NCBI GenBank assembly: GCA_002715485.1
Contig: PAZL01000009.1
Coordinates: forward strand, 1 to 33,419
Length of the DNA stretch: 33,419 bases
Origin: Aequorivita sp.
GTDB taxonomy: Bacteria; Bacteroidota; Bacteroidia; Flavobacteriales; Flavobacteriaceae
Reading direction: 5' to 3'
Shown here in pieces: positions 25,222 to 33,400 of the stretch (within the stretch, counting starts at the first letter, position 1; every line of letters starts with the position of its first letter). A program made the position numbers and the translations under genes. A model generated the notes under the pieces. The model had not been told where the DNA came from. It was given only the letters and a program-made list of their open reading frames with translations, and searched no databases.

Positions 25222-25250
25222 GAAATGCCCCTTTATATGTAGGGCATTTC
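25222..25250 (-). terminator. Hairpin GAAATGCCC/GGGCATTTC, probable terminator of the beta-barrel gene
   Basis: A perfect 9 bp stem (25222-25230 with 25242-25250) with an 11-base loop lies 23 bases downstream of the minus-strand stop at 25274. On the minus strand it is followed by CCTTTT. This is the most likely terminator of the beta-barrel gene, backed by the second hairpin at 25192-25215. Confidence 0.68.
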
Positions 25251-25273
25251 TTTCAAAAAAATTTTAAATAGTT

Positions 25274-25774
25274 TTAAAATTGATACCTAGCACTTATTCC
25301 CACGTCAAAATTAACATCATCTCGATAATTTAAATTTACTTGCGGTCTAAAGTCGAAGGAAACCAACAATGGAAAATCAAAACTATATTCTATACCCACA
25401 TCACCTGTAAAAAAGGCGAAAGCTTCCGAATCCTTGTTTCTATAATATGGATAGTTATCGTCATAATAACGATCAAAACTTTCAATTCCTGCGCCCAAAC
25501 CAGGTCCAGCATACCAATTAAAGCCACCGTCAATGTTCCACACCCATTGATAAATTGCAGTAAATTTCACATCCTCCCAATAGCGTTCGCTATGCCATGC
25601 AAGCCCTAGCTCCAAACGGTTTGCATCACCCAATGCACGTTGGTAATTAACCTCTGGGCCAAAGCCATTACTTTCACTAAGGCGAATACCAATGGCGTTT
25701 TTCGATATTTCCTGGGCATTTGTTTGTAATGTTAATCCAATAAAAGTCAAAAGCAATAAAGCTGATTTTTTCAT
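25274..25774 (-). CDS. Small outer membrane beta-barrel protein
   Basis: Predicted protein of 166 residues from the ATG at 25774; a longer frame adds 18 residues before the signal peptide and is unlikely. Residues 1-20 form a signal peptide (ending TNAQ). The mature part alternates polar and hydrophobic residues in strands such as AIGIRLSESNGFGPEVNYQR, LELGLAWHSERYW and GDVGIEYSF, with many aromatics. It ends in RYQF with a terminal phenylalanine, the classic signal for BAM-dependent insertion. It looks like an eight-stranded OmpW/OmpX-like barrel. No ligand can be inferred. Confidence 0.82.
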   Translation of the reverse strand: MKKSALLLLTFIGLTLQTNAQEISKNAIGIRLSESNGFGPEVNYQRALGDANRLELGLAWHSERYWEDVKFTAIYQWVWNIDGGFNWYAGPGLGAGIESFDRYYDDNYPYYRNKDSEAFAFFTGDVGIEYSFDFPLLVSFDFRPQVNLNYRDDVNFDVGISARYQF

Positions 25775-25906
25775 AATTTTTCTTTTAGTTATAAACGATG
25801 TAAAAGTAGGAGTATTATAAAGTCGCAATCGTTAAGGTGATGCTAATCCCCAATACAAAAATTACAAACTTTTGTTAAGGAATTTTCTACATTTACAGTT
25901 CCGACA

Positions 25907-28840
25907 ATGAAAAAGCAATTCCACAATTTTCAAAAAATTTTCAACGGTGAATTTTTTACAGATTCCCTTCATACATCATTGTATGCTACAGATGCTTCGG
26001 TTTATAGAAAGGTGCCGATTGCAGTAGCTTATCCTACTAACGAACGCGGCATCAAGCAACTTATCGCTATTGCAGAAGAAAACAAAGTGTCCCTCATTCC
26101 AAGAACGGCCGGCACATCCTTGGCGGGGCAATGCGTAGGCGAGGGTATAGTGGTTGATGTTTCAAAACATTTTACCCAGATAATTTCCTTAGACACTAAA
26201 AAAAGAACGGTAACGCTTCAGCCTGGCGTTATAAGGGATGAACTTAACAGATACCTAAAACCTTTCGGACTTTTTTTTGGTCCAAACACTTCAACAAGTA
26301 ACCGCTGTATGATTGGTGGTATGGTAGGCAATAACAGCAGCGGTACAACTTCCATCCAATACGGTGTAACGCGCGATAAGGTTTTAAAGTTGAAAACAAT
26401 CCTTTCCAACGGGGAAGAAGCAGTTTTTGAACCACTTTCAAAAGAAGAATTTTTGAAAAGAACCGAATTGGACAGTCTTGAAGGAAAAATCTACAGAACA
26501 ATTTATAGGGAGTTGATTTCTGAAGAAGCGACGCAGGAAATCTGGAAAGAATTTCCAAAACCCGAAATTCACAGAAGAAACACAGGCTATGCAGTTGACA
26601 GTTTGCTCAATACATCCGCTTTTGGTGATTTTAATGAAAAAATCAACCTTTGCAAACTACTTTGTGGAAGCGAGGGAACGCTTGCTTTTACAACAGAGAT
26701 CACACTTCAGTTAGATCCGTTACCGCCCCCATACACGGCTATGGTAGCCACACATTACGAAACATTGGAAGCTTGCTTAAATGATGTAGTTATAGTCATG
26801 CAGCACAATCTTTTCACTTGTGAAATGATGGATAATGTTATTTTGGATTGCACCAAAAAGAACAAAACCTATGAACCCTATCGTTTTTTTGTGGAAGGCA
26901 ATCCAAAAGCAATTTTATTATTAGAGCTGAAGAGCATTTCTGAAGAAGAACTACAAAGTCAAATAGATGCTTTAATGGATTCTCTTAAAATTTCGGACCA
27001 TAGTTATCACAGCCCGGTTTTAAGGGGAGAGGAGATTGAAATGGCTTTGGAATTACGTAAGGCGGGCTTGGGACTTCTGGGAAATATGGTCGGTGACCGA
27101 AAAGCTGTAGCCTGTATTGAAGACACGGCCGTTGCTTTGGAAGATTTGCCGGCATATATAGGTGAATTTTCCGCTTTGATGAAAAAATACGACCAACAGG
27201 CGGTTTATTACGCACACGCTGGCGCAGGTGAACTGCATTTGCGGCCCATCCTTAATTTGAAAGAGAAAGAAGGTGTAGCATATTTCAGAAAAATAACGAC
27301 CGATGTGGCTTTGCTCTGTAAAAAATATAGAGGCTCTTTTTCTGGCGAACACGGCGACGGCATTGTGCGTGCAGAATTTATACCGCTAATGATAGGAGAG
27401 AAAAATTATGCGCTTTTAAAAAGAATCAAGACAGCTTTCGATCCCAAAAATATTTTCAATTCTGGAAAAATTGTGGATGCTTTTAAAATGGACGAATCAC
27501 TTAGATATGAGGTGGGTAGAGAAGAGCCAACAATTGAGACATTCATGGATTTCAGTGATTCTAAGGGAATTCTACGTTTGGCTGAAAAATGTAACGGCAG
27601 TGGAGATTGCAGAAAAACGGCCGAAGCGGCGGGAGCAATGTGCCCCAGCTATCACGCCACTAAAAATGAAAAAGACACTACCCGTGCCCGTGCCAATGCC
27701 TTACGAGAGGTTTTAACAAACAATGAAGCTATCAACAAGTTTAACTCAGAGGAATTAAAAGAGGTTTTTGATCTCTGCATCAGCTGTAAGGCCTGCGCCA
27801 GCGAATGCCCAAGTAATGTTGACATTAGTACTGCGAAAGCAGAATTTTTATATCAGTATAATAAAGCTAATGGAATTTCTTTCTCAAATAAACTATTCGG
27901 AAAAAGTACGAAGCTTAACAAAACTGCTTCCAAATTTCCAAAACTTTCCAATTGGGTTTTTAAGAATGGATTCACTTCAAATATCATAAAAAAAGTTGGT
28001 CGGGTTCATAAAAGCCGTTCACTGCCCAATATCTCGACTTATAGTTTTAGTAAAACACTTCAAAATAATAAAAATCAATTATTTACAAATATTTATGATG
28101 AAGAAAAAACAATTAAAAAAGTATTGCTTTTTGTAGACGAATTCAGTAATTATCTCGATGCTGAAATTGCGATGGATTCCTTTTTACTTTTAAAGGGTTT
28201 GGGTTATCAAGTTGAAATCATTGATAGTTTGGAAAGTGGCCGGGCATTGATTTCAAAAGGGTTTTTGGAAGAAGCGAAAAGGGAAACAAATAAAAACATT
28301 TCGTTTTTAAAAAATAGAATGTCAAATGGCATACCCTTGATTGGCATTGAACCCTCGGCAATTCTATCGTTTCGTGACGAATACCTTCGTTTCGCAAATG
28401 ATAAAATTTCCGCAGAAACCATTGCAAAAGATACATTTTTAGTTGAAGAATTTCTTTCAGTCGAAATCCAAAAAGGAAATATTACAGCTGCTCAGTTTAC
28501 TTCCGATGAAAAACATATTAAGATCCACGCACATTGTCACCAAAAATCACTCAGCAACCAGAAAGTAACTTTTGACATTTTGAACCTTCCCGAAAATTAC
28601 AAACCAACCATCATTCCATCGGGATGCTGCGGGATGGCGGGCAGTTTTGGATATGAAAAAGAACATTACGAAGTGAGTATGAAAATAGGAGAGTTAAAGC
28701 TTTTTCCAGCAATACGAAAATCAACGGATAATACTATTTTTGCTGCTAACGGCACGAGTTGTCGTCATCAAATTTTTGATGGGACAGGCAGAAAAGCATT
28801 GCACCCAGTAACGATTTTAAGACAGGCTTTAAAAAACTAA
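25907..28840 (+). CDS. FAD-linked oxidase fused to an (Fe-S)/CCG domain (D-2-hydroxyacid dehydrogenase type)
   Basis: Predicted protein of 977 residues, about the length of E. coli YdiJ-type enzymes. Residues about 25-210 are the PCMH-type FAD domain (IPRTAGTSLAGQCVGEGIVVD, GGMVGNNSSGTTSIQYG). Residues 270-535 are the FAD-oxidase C-terminal domain (YYAHAGAGELHLRPIL, SGEHGDGIVRAEF). Two 4Fe-4S motifs follow: C562-NGSGD-C568 with MCPSY, and CISCKACASECP from C624. A CCG-type end has CHQKSL and GCCGMAGSFGYE. The plan fits D-lactate, glycolate or D-2-hydroxyglutarate oxidation with electrons passed to quinone or another carrier; the substrate cannot be read from sequence. Start is ATG at 25907. 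Confidence 0.92.
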   Translation: MKKQFHNFQKIFNGEFFTDSLHTSLYATDASVYRKVPIAVAYPTNERGIKQLIAIAEENKVSLIPRTAGTSLAGQCVGEGIVVDVSKHFTQIISLDTKKRTVTLQPGVIRDELNRYLKPFGLFFGPNTSTSNRCMIGGMVGNNSSGTTSIQYGVTRDKVLKLKTILSNGEEAVFEPLSKEEFLKRTELDSLEGKIYRTIYRELISEEATQEIWKEFPKPEIHRRNTGYAVDSLLNTSAFGDFNEKINLCKLLCGSEGTLAFTTEITLQLDPLPPPYTAMVATHYETLEACLNDVVIVMQHNLFTCEMMDNVILDCTKKNKTYEPYRFFVEGNPKAILLLELKSISEEELQSQIDALMDSLKISDHSYHSPVLRGEEIEMALELRKAGLGLLGNMVGDRKAVACIEDTAVALEDLPAYIGEFSALMKKYDQQAVYYAHAGAGELHLRPILNLKEKEGVAYFRKITTDVALLCKKYRGSFSGEHGDGIVRAEFIPLMIGEKNYALLKRIKTAFDPKNIFNSGKIVDAFKMDESLRYEVGREEPTIETFMDFSDSKGILRLAEKCNGSGDCRKTAEAAGAMCPSYHATKNEKDTTRARANALREVLTNNEAINKFNSEELKEVFDLCISCKACASECPSNVDISTAKAEFLYQYNKANGISFSNKLFGKSTKLNKTASKFPKLSNWVFKNGFTSNIIKKVGRVHKSRSLPNISTYSFSKTLQNNKNQLFTNIYDEEKTIKKVLLFVDEFSNYLDAEIAMDSFLLLKGLGYQVEIIDSLESGRALISKGFLEEAKRETNKNISFLKNRMSNGIPLIGIEPSAILSFRDEYLRFANDKISAETIAKDTFLVEEFLSVEIQKGNITAAQFTSDEKHIKIHAHCHQKSLSNQKVTFDILNLPENYKPTIIPSGCCGMAGSFGYEKEHYEVSMKIGELKLFPAIRKSTDNTIFAANGTSCRHQIFDGTGRKALHPVTILRQALKN

Positions 28841-29673
28841 ATAGTTGTTTTAAAAGCTTTCATTGCTGCAACCATATTTTCAAAACCTTCCATTTGTTCT
28901 TCGAGTAAAACGTCTTCAGGAATAAAGACTTGTTTTGGATTATTATAGGAATATAAAACCCAATTTTCGTTATTATACTCCAAAGCTGTAAGGTTTTCTA
29001 TCCAATCGCCGCTATTTAAATACTGGCAGCTTCCTTTAGCTGTGACAACTTTTTTAATGCAGGGTTGATGAATGTGGCCACAGATTACATAATCAAAATC
29101 ATTTTCAATAGCTAAATCGGTCGCGGTTGTTTCAAAATTATCTATAAACTTAACTGCTGATTTTACGCTATTTTTAATTTTTTTTGACAGCGAATATTTT
29201 TCGCGGCCTGCTTTTTCTAATAAATAATTTATAAATCTGTTGAAGAGAATCAATAGATCATATCCCCAACCCCCAAGTTTTGCAATCCATTTGGCGTGTT
29301 GCACGGAAGCGTCGAACACATCTCCGTGAAAAAACCATGCTTTTTTTCCGTCAAGATTTAGTAAAAGCTTATCCACAATTTGGATATTCCCCATTTTCGT
29401 ATTACTAAACCGCCGTAGTTTTTCGTCATGATTTCCGGTTATATAATACACTTTTGTACCCTTTGCCGCGAGAGACAATATCTTTTTAATAATCAAAAGG
29501 TGTGCTTTGGGAAAATATCTTTTTCGAAATTGCCAGATATCAATTATATCGCCATTCAAAATAATCTTTTTCGGCTTGACGGAATTTAAATAATGTAGAA
29601 GTTCTTTAGCGTGGCAGCCGTAGGTCCCTAAATGAACATCAGATATTACAAGAATTTCAACCTTTCTTTTCAA
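28837..29673 (-). CDS. UDP-2,3-diacylglucosamine diphosphatase family metallophosphoesterase (LpxH-like)
   Basis: Predicted protein of 278 residues. All metallophosphoesterase blocks are present: SDVHLG (residues 11-16), LNGDIIDIW, TGNHDEK, HGDVFD and GHIHQP. LpxH hydrolyses UDP-2,3-diacylglucosamine to lipid X in lipid A synthesis. The STYGCHA-like TYGCHAKELL segment and IWQFRKRYFPKAH are typical of the Bacteroidota branch. Which enzyme of the LpxH/LpxG/LpxI set the organism uses is not proven here. The start is TTG at 29673, with an in-frame stop just upstream and no other start. Its stop codon overlaps that of the FAD/iron-sulfur gene. It gives a second lipopolysaccharide link beside lptD. 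Confidence 0.87.
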   Translation of the reverse strand: MKRKVEILVISDVHLGTYGCHAKELLHYLNSVKPKKIILNGDIIDIWQFRKRYFPKAHLLIIKKILSLAAKGTKVYYITGNHDEKLRRFSNTKMGNIQIVDKLLLNLDGKKAWFFHGDVFDASVQHAKWIAKLGGWGYDLLILFNRFINYLLEKAGREKYSLSKKIKNSVKSAVKFIDNFETTATDLAIENDFDYVICGHIHQPCIKKVVTAKGSCQYLNSGDWIENLTALEYNNENWVLYSYNNPKQVFIPEDVLLEEQMEGFENMVAAMKAFKTTI

Positions 29674-29823
29674 TCACACATTTTTACATTACAAATTTCT
29701 ACAAATCATCGAATTCAAACTTTAAGTGAAGGTTATGGTTTAAATGCGAAAATGTTATGCAATAAGCCGCATGTTTCTTAAAGATTATGAACAAGGTTAT
29801 TTTCATTATTCGTCCCTATCAAT

Positions 29824-29831
29824 TACATTTG
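29824..29831 (+). promoter_or_regulatory. Candidate -7 box (TACATTTG) before aroC
   Basis: Exact TAnnTTTG match ending 14 bases before the aroC ATG at 29846, which also supports that ATG over the longer in-frame starts (29744 on). No -33 TTG is seen at the usual spacing. Confidence 0.45.
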
Positions 29832-29845
29832 TTGAAAAGCAACCT

Positions 29846-30910
29846 ATGGCAGGCAATTCCTTCGGAACAATTTTTAAACTCACCACTTTTGGAGAGTCGC
29901 ACGGTCCCGCTATTGGCGGAATTATAGATGGTTGTCCAGCAGGCCTTTCTCTCGATTTTGAAGCAATAAATGCTGAAATGCAGCGCCGCAAACCTGGCCA
30001 ATCTGCAATTGTAACCCAGCGGAAAGAAGAGGACGAAGTAAAGTTTCTCTCCGGAATATTTGAAGGAAAAACTACGGGAACTCCTATTGGGTTTATTATT
30101 GAGAATACCGATCAAAAAAGTAAGGATTACAGCCATATAAAAGATATTTATCGTCCTTCGCACGCAGATTATACCTACGATAAAAAGTACGGAATTCGTG
30201 ATTATCGTGGTGGCGGACGTTCCTCGGCTCGTGAAACGGCTTGCAGGGTGGTTGCTGGAGCTATTTCAAAACAACTGCTTCAAGGTATAAAAATAACCGC
30301 CTATGTTTCTTCAGTAGGCGAAATAGAACTTAAAAAACATTATTCCGAAGTTGATTTTTCGGAAATCGAAAAAAACCCAGTGCGTTGTCCCGATGCCGAT
30401 ATGGCTTCAAAAATGGAAGACTTTATAAAATCTATCCGAAAAGAAGGCGATACCGTTGGCGGAACCATTAGCTGTGTTATTCAAAATGTTCCCCTTGGTT
30501 GGGGCGAACCAGTTTTTGATAAATTACACGCTGTATTGGGCAAAGCAATGCTTTCAATAAACGCCGTAAAAGGTTTTGAATATGGAAGTGGGTTTGCGGG
30601 AACAAGAATGAAGGGCAGTGAGCACAATGATGCATTTACTAAAGACGGAAGCACAAAAACAAACCACAGTGGCGGAATACAAGGTGGGATAAGCAATGGA
30701 GAGGATATTTATTTTAATGTAGCATTTAAACCTGTAGCTACCATCATGCAAAGTCAGCAAACCATAGATAACAAAGGAAATAAAGCAGTGGCTGAAGGAA
30801 AGGGACGTCATGACCCTTGCGTTGTTCCGCGAGCAGTGCCTATAGTTGAGGCAATGGCCGCTTTGGTATTGGCAGATTTCTATTTATTGAACAAAATTTC
30901 AAAAATTTAA
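29846..30910 (+). CDS. aroC: Chorismate synthase
   Basis: Predicted cytoplasmic protein of 354 residues. It converts 5-enolpyruvylshikimate 3-phosphate to chorismate, the last shikimate step, using reduced FMN. The three family signatures are intact: [36 protein letters not shown], and the end [19 protein letters not shown] chose the ATG at 29846 ([16 protein letters not shown]) because the family begins there; the frame stays open to 29744 but that part does not match. It is followed 15 bases later by a symporter gene, with which it may share a transcript, though the functions are unrelated. Confidence 0.97.
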   Translation: MAGNSFGTIFKLTTFGESHGPAIGGIIDGCPAGLSLDFEAINAEMQRRKPGQSAIVTQRKEEDEVKFLSGIFEGKTTGTPIGFIIENTDQKSKDYSHIKDIYRPSHADYTYDKKYGIRDYRGGGRSSARETACRVVAGAISKQLLQGIKITAYVSSVGEIELKKHYSEVDFSEIEKNPVRCPDADMASKMEDFIKSIRKEGDTVGGTISCVIQNVPLGWGEPVFDKLHAVLGKAMLSINAVKGFEYGSGFAGTRMKGSEHNDAFTKDGSTKTNHSGGIQGGISNGEDIYFNVAFKPVATIMQSQQTIDNKGNKAVAEGKGRHDPCVVPRAVPIVEAMAALVLADFYLLNKISKI

Positions 30911-30925
30911 AAGACCTATCATTTT

Positions 30926-32371
30926 ATGAAAAAACTAGCGCTACACTGGAAGATAATCATCGGACTCGTTTTAGGTATCATTTGGGCATTGCTTTCCAGC
31001 CAGCTGGGGTGGAGTGAATTTACCATAGATTGGATAGCGCCGTTTGGAAAAATTTTCATCAATCTATTAAAGTTGATTGCCGTACCACTTGTTTTAGTAT
31101 CCATAATTAGTGGGGTTGCAAATATTGGAGACCCTTCAAGCTTGGGAAGAATGGGAGGGAAGACGCTTTTGGCATATTTAATTACCACGCTTTTTGCTGT
31201 AAGTATGGGTCTTTTATTAGTGAACGTAATTCAGCCGGGAAAGCTTATTGATGAGCAAAGCAGAATCGACAATAGAATAAGTTATGAAATTTGGGCCGCT
31301 TCCGAAGGTCATGAAATAAAGGATGGCATTAATTATTTGCAGGATCCCGCATTTTTTGAGCGCGCACAGAAAATTACCGATCTCTCTAAAGGTGAGCTTA
31401 AAGACGCTTCAGTAACCGAAAAAATGCAGACTGCCGAGAAAACTAAGGAGTCAACACCATTGCAGCCTTTGGTAGATATTGTTCCTGAAAATTTCTTCTT
31501 TTCATTGACTGATAATGGATTGATGCTGCAGATTATTTTCTTTGGAATATTTTTCGGGGTCTGCTTATTATTGATTCCAAATGAAAAGTCACAACCCGTT
31601 ACAGCCTTTATGGACAGCGCCATGGAGGTATTTTTAAAAATGGTTGATTTGGTAATGCAGGCCGCACCTTTCTTTGTTTTTGCACTTTTGGCAGGCGTTG
31701 TAAGTAAAATGGCGGGAGATGATATAGGCAAGGTATATGAAATATTTAAAGGCTTAAGTTGGTATTCTCTCACCGTCTTTATCGGACTCATGCTTATGAT
31801 TTTCCTTATATACCCGTTGTTGGTTAAACTATTTGTGAAGAAAATACCCTATAAAGGCTTTTTTAAAGCAATGGCACCTGCACAGACTTTGGCTTTTTCA
31901 ACTTCAAGTAGCGCGGCAACCCTGCCAGTTACCATGGAATGTGTAGAGGAAAATTTAGGAGTTGACAAAAAAATAACCAGTTTCGTGTTGCCTATTGGTG
32001 CTACTGTGAATATGGACGGAACCTGCCTTTATCAAGCCGTGGCGGTTGTTTTTCTAGCCCAGCTGCATATGATAGATTTAACGCTTGGACAACAGCTTAC
32101 AATAGTATTAACAGCTACATTAGCATCAATAGGCTCAGCCGCTGTGCCAAGTGCAGGGTTGGTAATGCTTATCATCGTTTTGGAATCTGTGGGATTGAAC
32201 CCTGCTTGGATTGCAATCATCTTTCCTGTTGATAGAATTTTGGATATGTTCCGTACAGTTGTAAACGTTACAGGAGATGCCACAGTTTGTACCATTATTG
32301 CAAAGGGTGAGGATATGTTAGATTATGTTCCGCATGATAATCCTTCGGAAACGTTTGATTTGGATTCGTAA
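30926..32371 (+). CDS. Dicarboxylate/amino acid:cation symporter (DAACS family)
   Basis: Predicted inner-membrane protein of 481 residues. It couples uptake of C4-dicarboxylates or acidic amino acids to Na+ or H+. The substrate-site hallmarks are present: the serine-rich hairpin FSTSSSAATLPVTMECVEENLGV, the GATVNMDGTCLYQAVAVVFLAQ helix with its N-M-D-G-T motif, and the ASIGSAAVPSAGLVML second hairpin. A hydrophilic stretch of roughly 70 residues (about 110-180, rich in E, K and D) enlarges a loop between early helices compared with GltP/DctA of proteobacteria. The exact substrate cannot be assigned. Start is ATG at 30926. Confidence 0.93.
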   Translation: MKKLALHWKIIIGLVLGIIWALLSSQLGWSEFTIDWIAPFGKIFINLLKLIAVPLVLVSIISGVANIGDPSSLGRMGGKTLLAYLITTLFAVSMGLLLVNVIQPGKLIDEQSRIDNRISYEIWAASEGHEIKDGINYLQDPAFFERAQKITDLSKGELKDASVTEKMQTAEKTKESTPLQPLVDIVPENFFFSLTDNGLMLQIIFFGIFFGVCLLLIPNEKSQPVTAFMDSAMEVFLKMVDLVMQAAPFFVFALLAGVVSKMAGDDIGKVYEIFKGLSWYSLTVFIGLMLMIFLIYPLLVKLFVKKIPYKGFFKAMAPAQTLAFSTSSSAATLPVTMECVEENLGVDKKITSFVLPIGATVNMDGTCLYQAVAVVFLAQLHMIDLTLGQQLTIVLTATLASIGSAAVPSAGLVMLIIVLESVGLNPAWIAIIFPVDRILDMFRTVVNVTGDATVCTIIAKGEDMLDYVPHDNPSETFDLDS

Positions 32372-32410
32372 CATTTTTTCAATAGTATCATAGGATTAGA
32401 TTAACCTTCG

Positions 32411-32469
32411 CTACAAAATGGAAATGTAATTTTACTTTCCCAGGTTTACTATTTAAAAATATTTTGTAG
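32411..32469. repeat. Inverted repeat CTACAAAAT ... ATTTTGTAG
   Basis: Perfect 9-base arms at 32411-32419 and 32461-32469, separated by 41 bases, in the 197-base gap between the symporter gene and the secreted-protein gene. This gap has no gene but three inverted repeats. The arms are AT-rich, so chance is possible. Confidence 0.4.
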
Positions 32470-32503
32470 GAAATTAATTTTTTTATTAAATTAGATTTCT
32501 CCC

Positions 32504-32532
32504 CAGAAACATAGACCCAATCTATATTTCTG
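32504..32532. repeat. Imperfect hairpin upstream of the secreted-protein gene
   Basis: Arms of 12 bases, CAGAAACATAGA at 32504-32515 and TCTATATTTCTG at 32521-32532, pair at 11 of 12 positions (one C-A mismatch) around a five-base CCCAA loop. It lies 36 bases before the start codon. It could be an RNA leader hairpin, an operator or a symporter terminator, although no T tract follows. Confidence 0.5.
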
Positions 32533-32549
32533 AACCCTTGCCTTCTTAG

Positions 32550-32566
32550 CTATGTAAATTACATAG
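32550..32566. promoter_or_regulatory. Near-start palindrome CTATGTAAATTACATAG
   Basis: Perfect 8-base arms with a one-base centre. One more G-U and one A-T pair extend it to 10 base pairs. It ends two bases before the ATG at 32569. Its shape is that of a dimeric-regulator operator, or an RNA structure that would cover the ribosome-binding region. Confidence 0.5.
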
Positions 32567-32568
32567 TT

Positions 32569-33369
32569 ATGAAAAAATCACTTTTATTCTTTGTTAGCAC
32601 AGCTATTGTAACTGTATCTTATTGCCAAGTTGGCATTGGTACCACCACGCCATCACCTGCGTCCATGCTTGAAATAAGTAGCACTTCGGATGGGGGCAGT
32701 ACCTATAAAGGGTTTATGCCTCCACGTGTTCCCAATGTAGCTTCGCGTGACGCAATTAATGCAGGCTATTCGGATTATGGGCTAACAATTTTTTTATTGG
32801 ATTACCCTAATAATCAAGGATGTTTACAAACATGGGATGGGGATAGTTGGGAGACAATCCATTGCGTTACTCTTGCCAGCCCAGTGGCCTGGATTAATGA
32901 ATTTCATTATGATAATACGGGAATTGACACTGGTGAGTTTATTGAAATAGCAGGCCCTGCAGGCTTAGACTTAAGTACTTATTCAATAGAACTTTATAAT
33001 GGAGCGAATGGACAAGTTTATACTATAACCAACCTTACGGGAATAATTCCAAACCAATCCAATGGGATTGGAACGCTTAGTTTTACATATCCCACAAATG
33101 GAATCCAAAATGGAAACCCTGATGGATTTGCTTTAATTGATTCTGGCACAGTTCTTCACTTTTTAAGTTATGGAGGTTCATTTACTGCAAATAATGGCAC
33201 CGCCGCAGGCATGACTTCTAATGATATAGGTGTGACCGAACCAGGTACAACTCCCGTAGGTCAATCACTTCAACTTACAGGAACTGGAAATCAATATAAT
33301 GATTTTACTTGGAGCCTCCCTTCGGCTGAGTCACCAGGAAATATAAATTCAGGACAAACAATAAATTAG
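32569..33369 (+). CDS. Secreted protein with VGIGTTTP N-terminus and lamin-tail-like domain
   Basis: Predicted protein of 266 residues. Residues 1-19 form a signal peptide (ending VSYC, then QVGIGTTTP). The QVGIGTTTPSPASMLEIS opening is frequent in surface or adhesin-like proteins of Flavobacteria. From about residue 100 the sequence (PVAWINEFHYDNTGIDTGEF, then IEIAGPAG, STYSIELYNG, GTLSFTYP) resembles a lamin-tail (LTD) domain, a beta-sandwich common in secreted bacterial proteins and nucleases. No nuclease motif and no type IX secretion C-terminal sorting domain are seen; it ends QTIN. Its role is unknown, with surface display or adhesion only a guess. It is complete in the window. Confidence 0.75.
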   Translation: MKKSLLFFVSTAIVTVSYCQVGIGTTTPSPASMLEISSTSDGGSTYKGFMPPRVPNVASRDAINAGYSDYGLTIFLLDYPNNQGCLQTWDGDSWETIHCVTLASPVAWINEFHYDNTGIDTGEFIEIAGPAGLDLSTYSIELYNGANGQVYTITNLTGIIPNQSNGIGTLSFTYPTNGIQNGNPDGFALIDSGTVLHFLSYGGSFTANNGTAAGMTSNDIGVTEPGTTPVGQSLQLTGTGNQYNDFTWSLPSAESPGNINSGQTIN

Positions 33370-33400
33370 AAAAGTGCATAGCTTCTACTATGCACTTTTC
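33369..33400 (+). terminator. Strong hairpin terminator after the secreted-protein gene
   Basis: A perfect 13 bp stem, GAAAAGTGCATAG (33369-33381) with CTATGCACTTTTC (33388-33400), has a six-base loop. The stem begins at the last base of the stop codon. The A-rich 5' arm and T-rich 3' arm make it look like a bidirectional terminator. Confidence 0.85.

Noticed and set aside
25907-28840. Possible artificial fusion of a flavoprotein gene and an iron-sulfur gene
   Set aside because: The same single-chain FAD plus iron-sulfur/CCG plan is known in YdiJ-type enzymes, and the frame is continuous.
29744-29845. Longer aroC reading frame
   Set aside because: The extra 34 residues do not match chorismate synthase, and a good -7 box lies inside them.
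31333-31791. A 152-residue minus-strand open frame inside the symporter gene
   Set aside because: It is antisense to a clearly conserved transporter and has no recognisable features.
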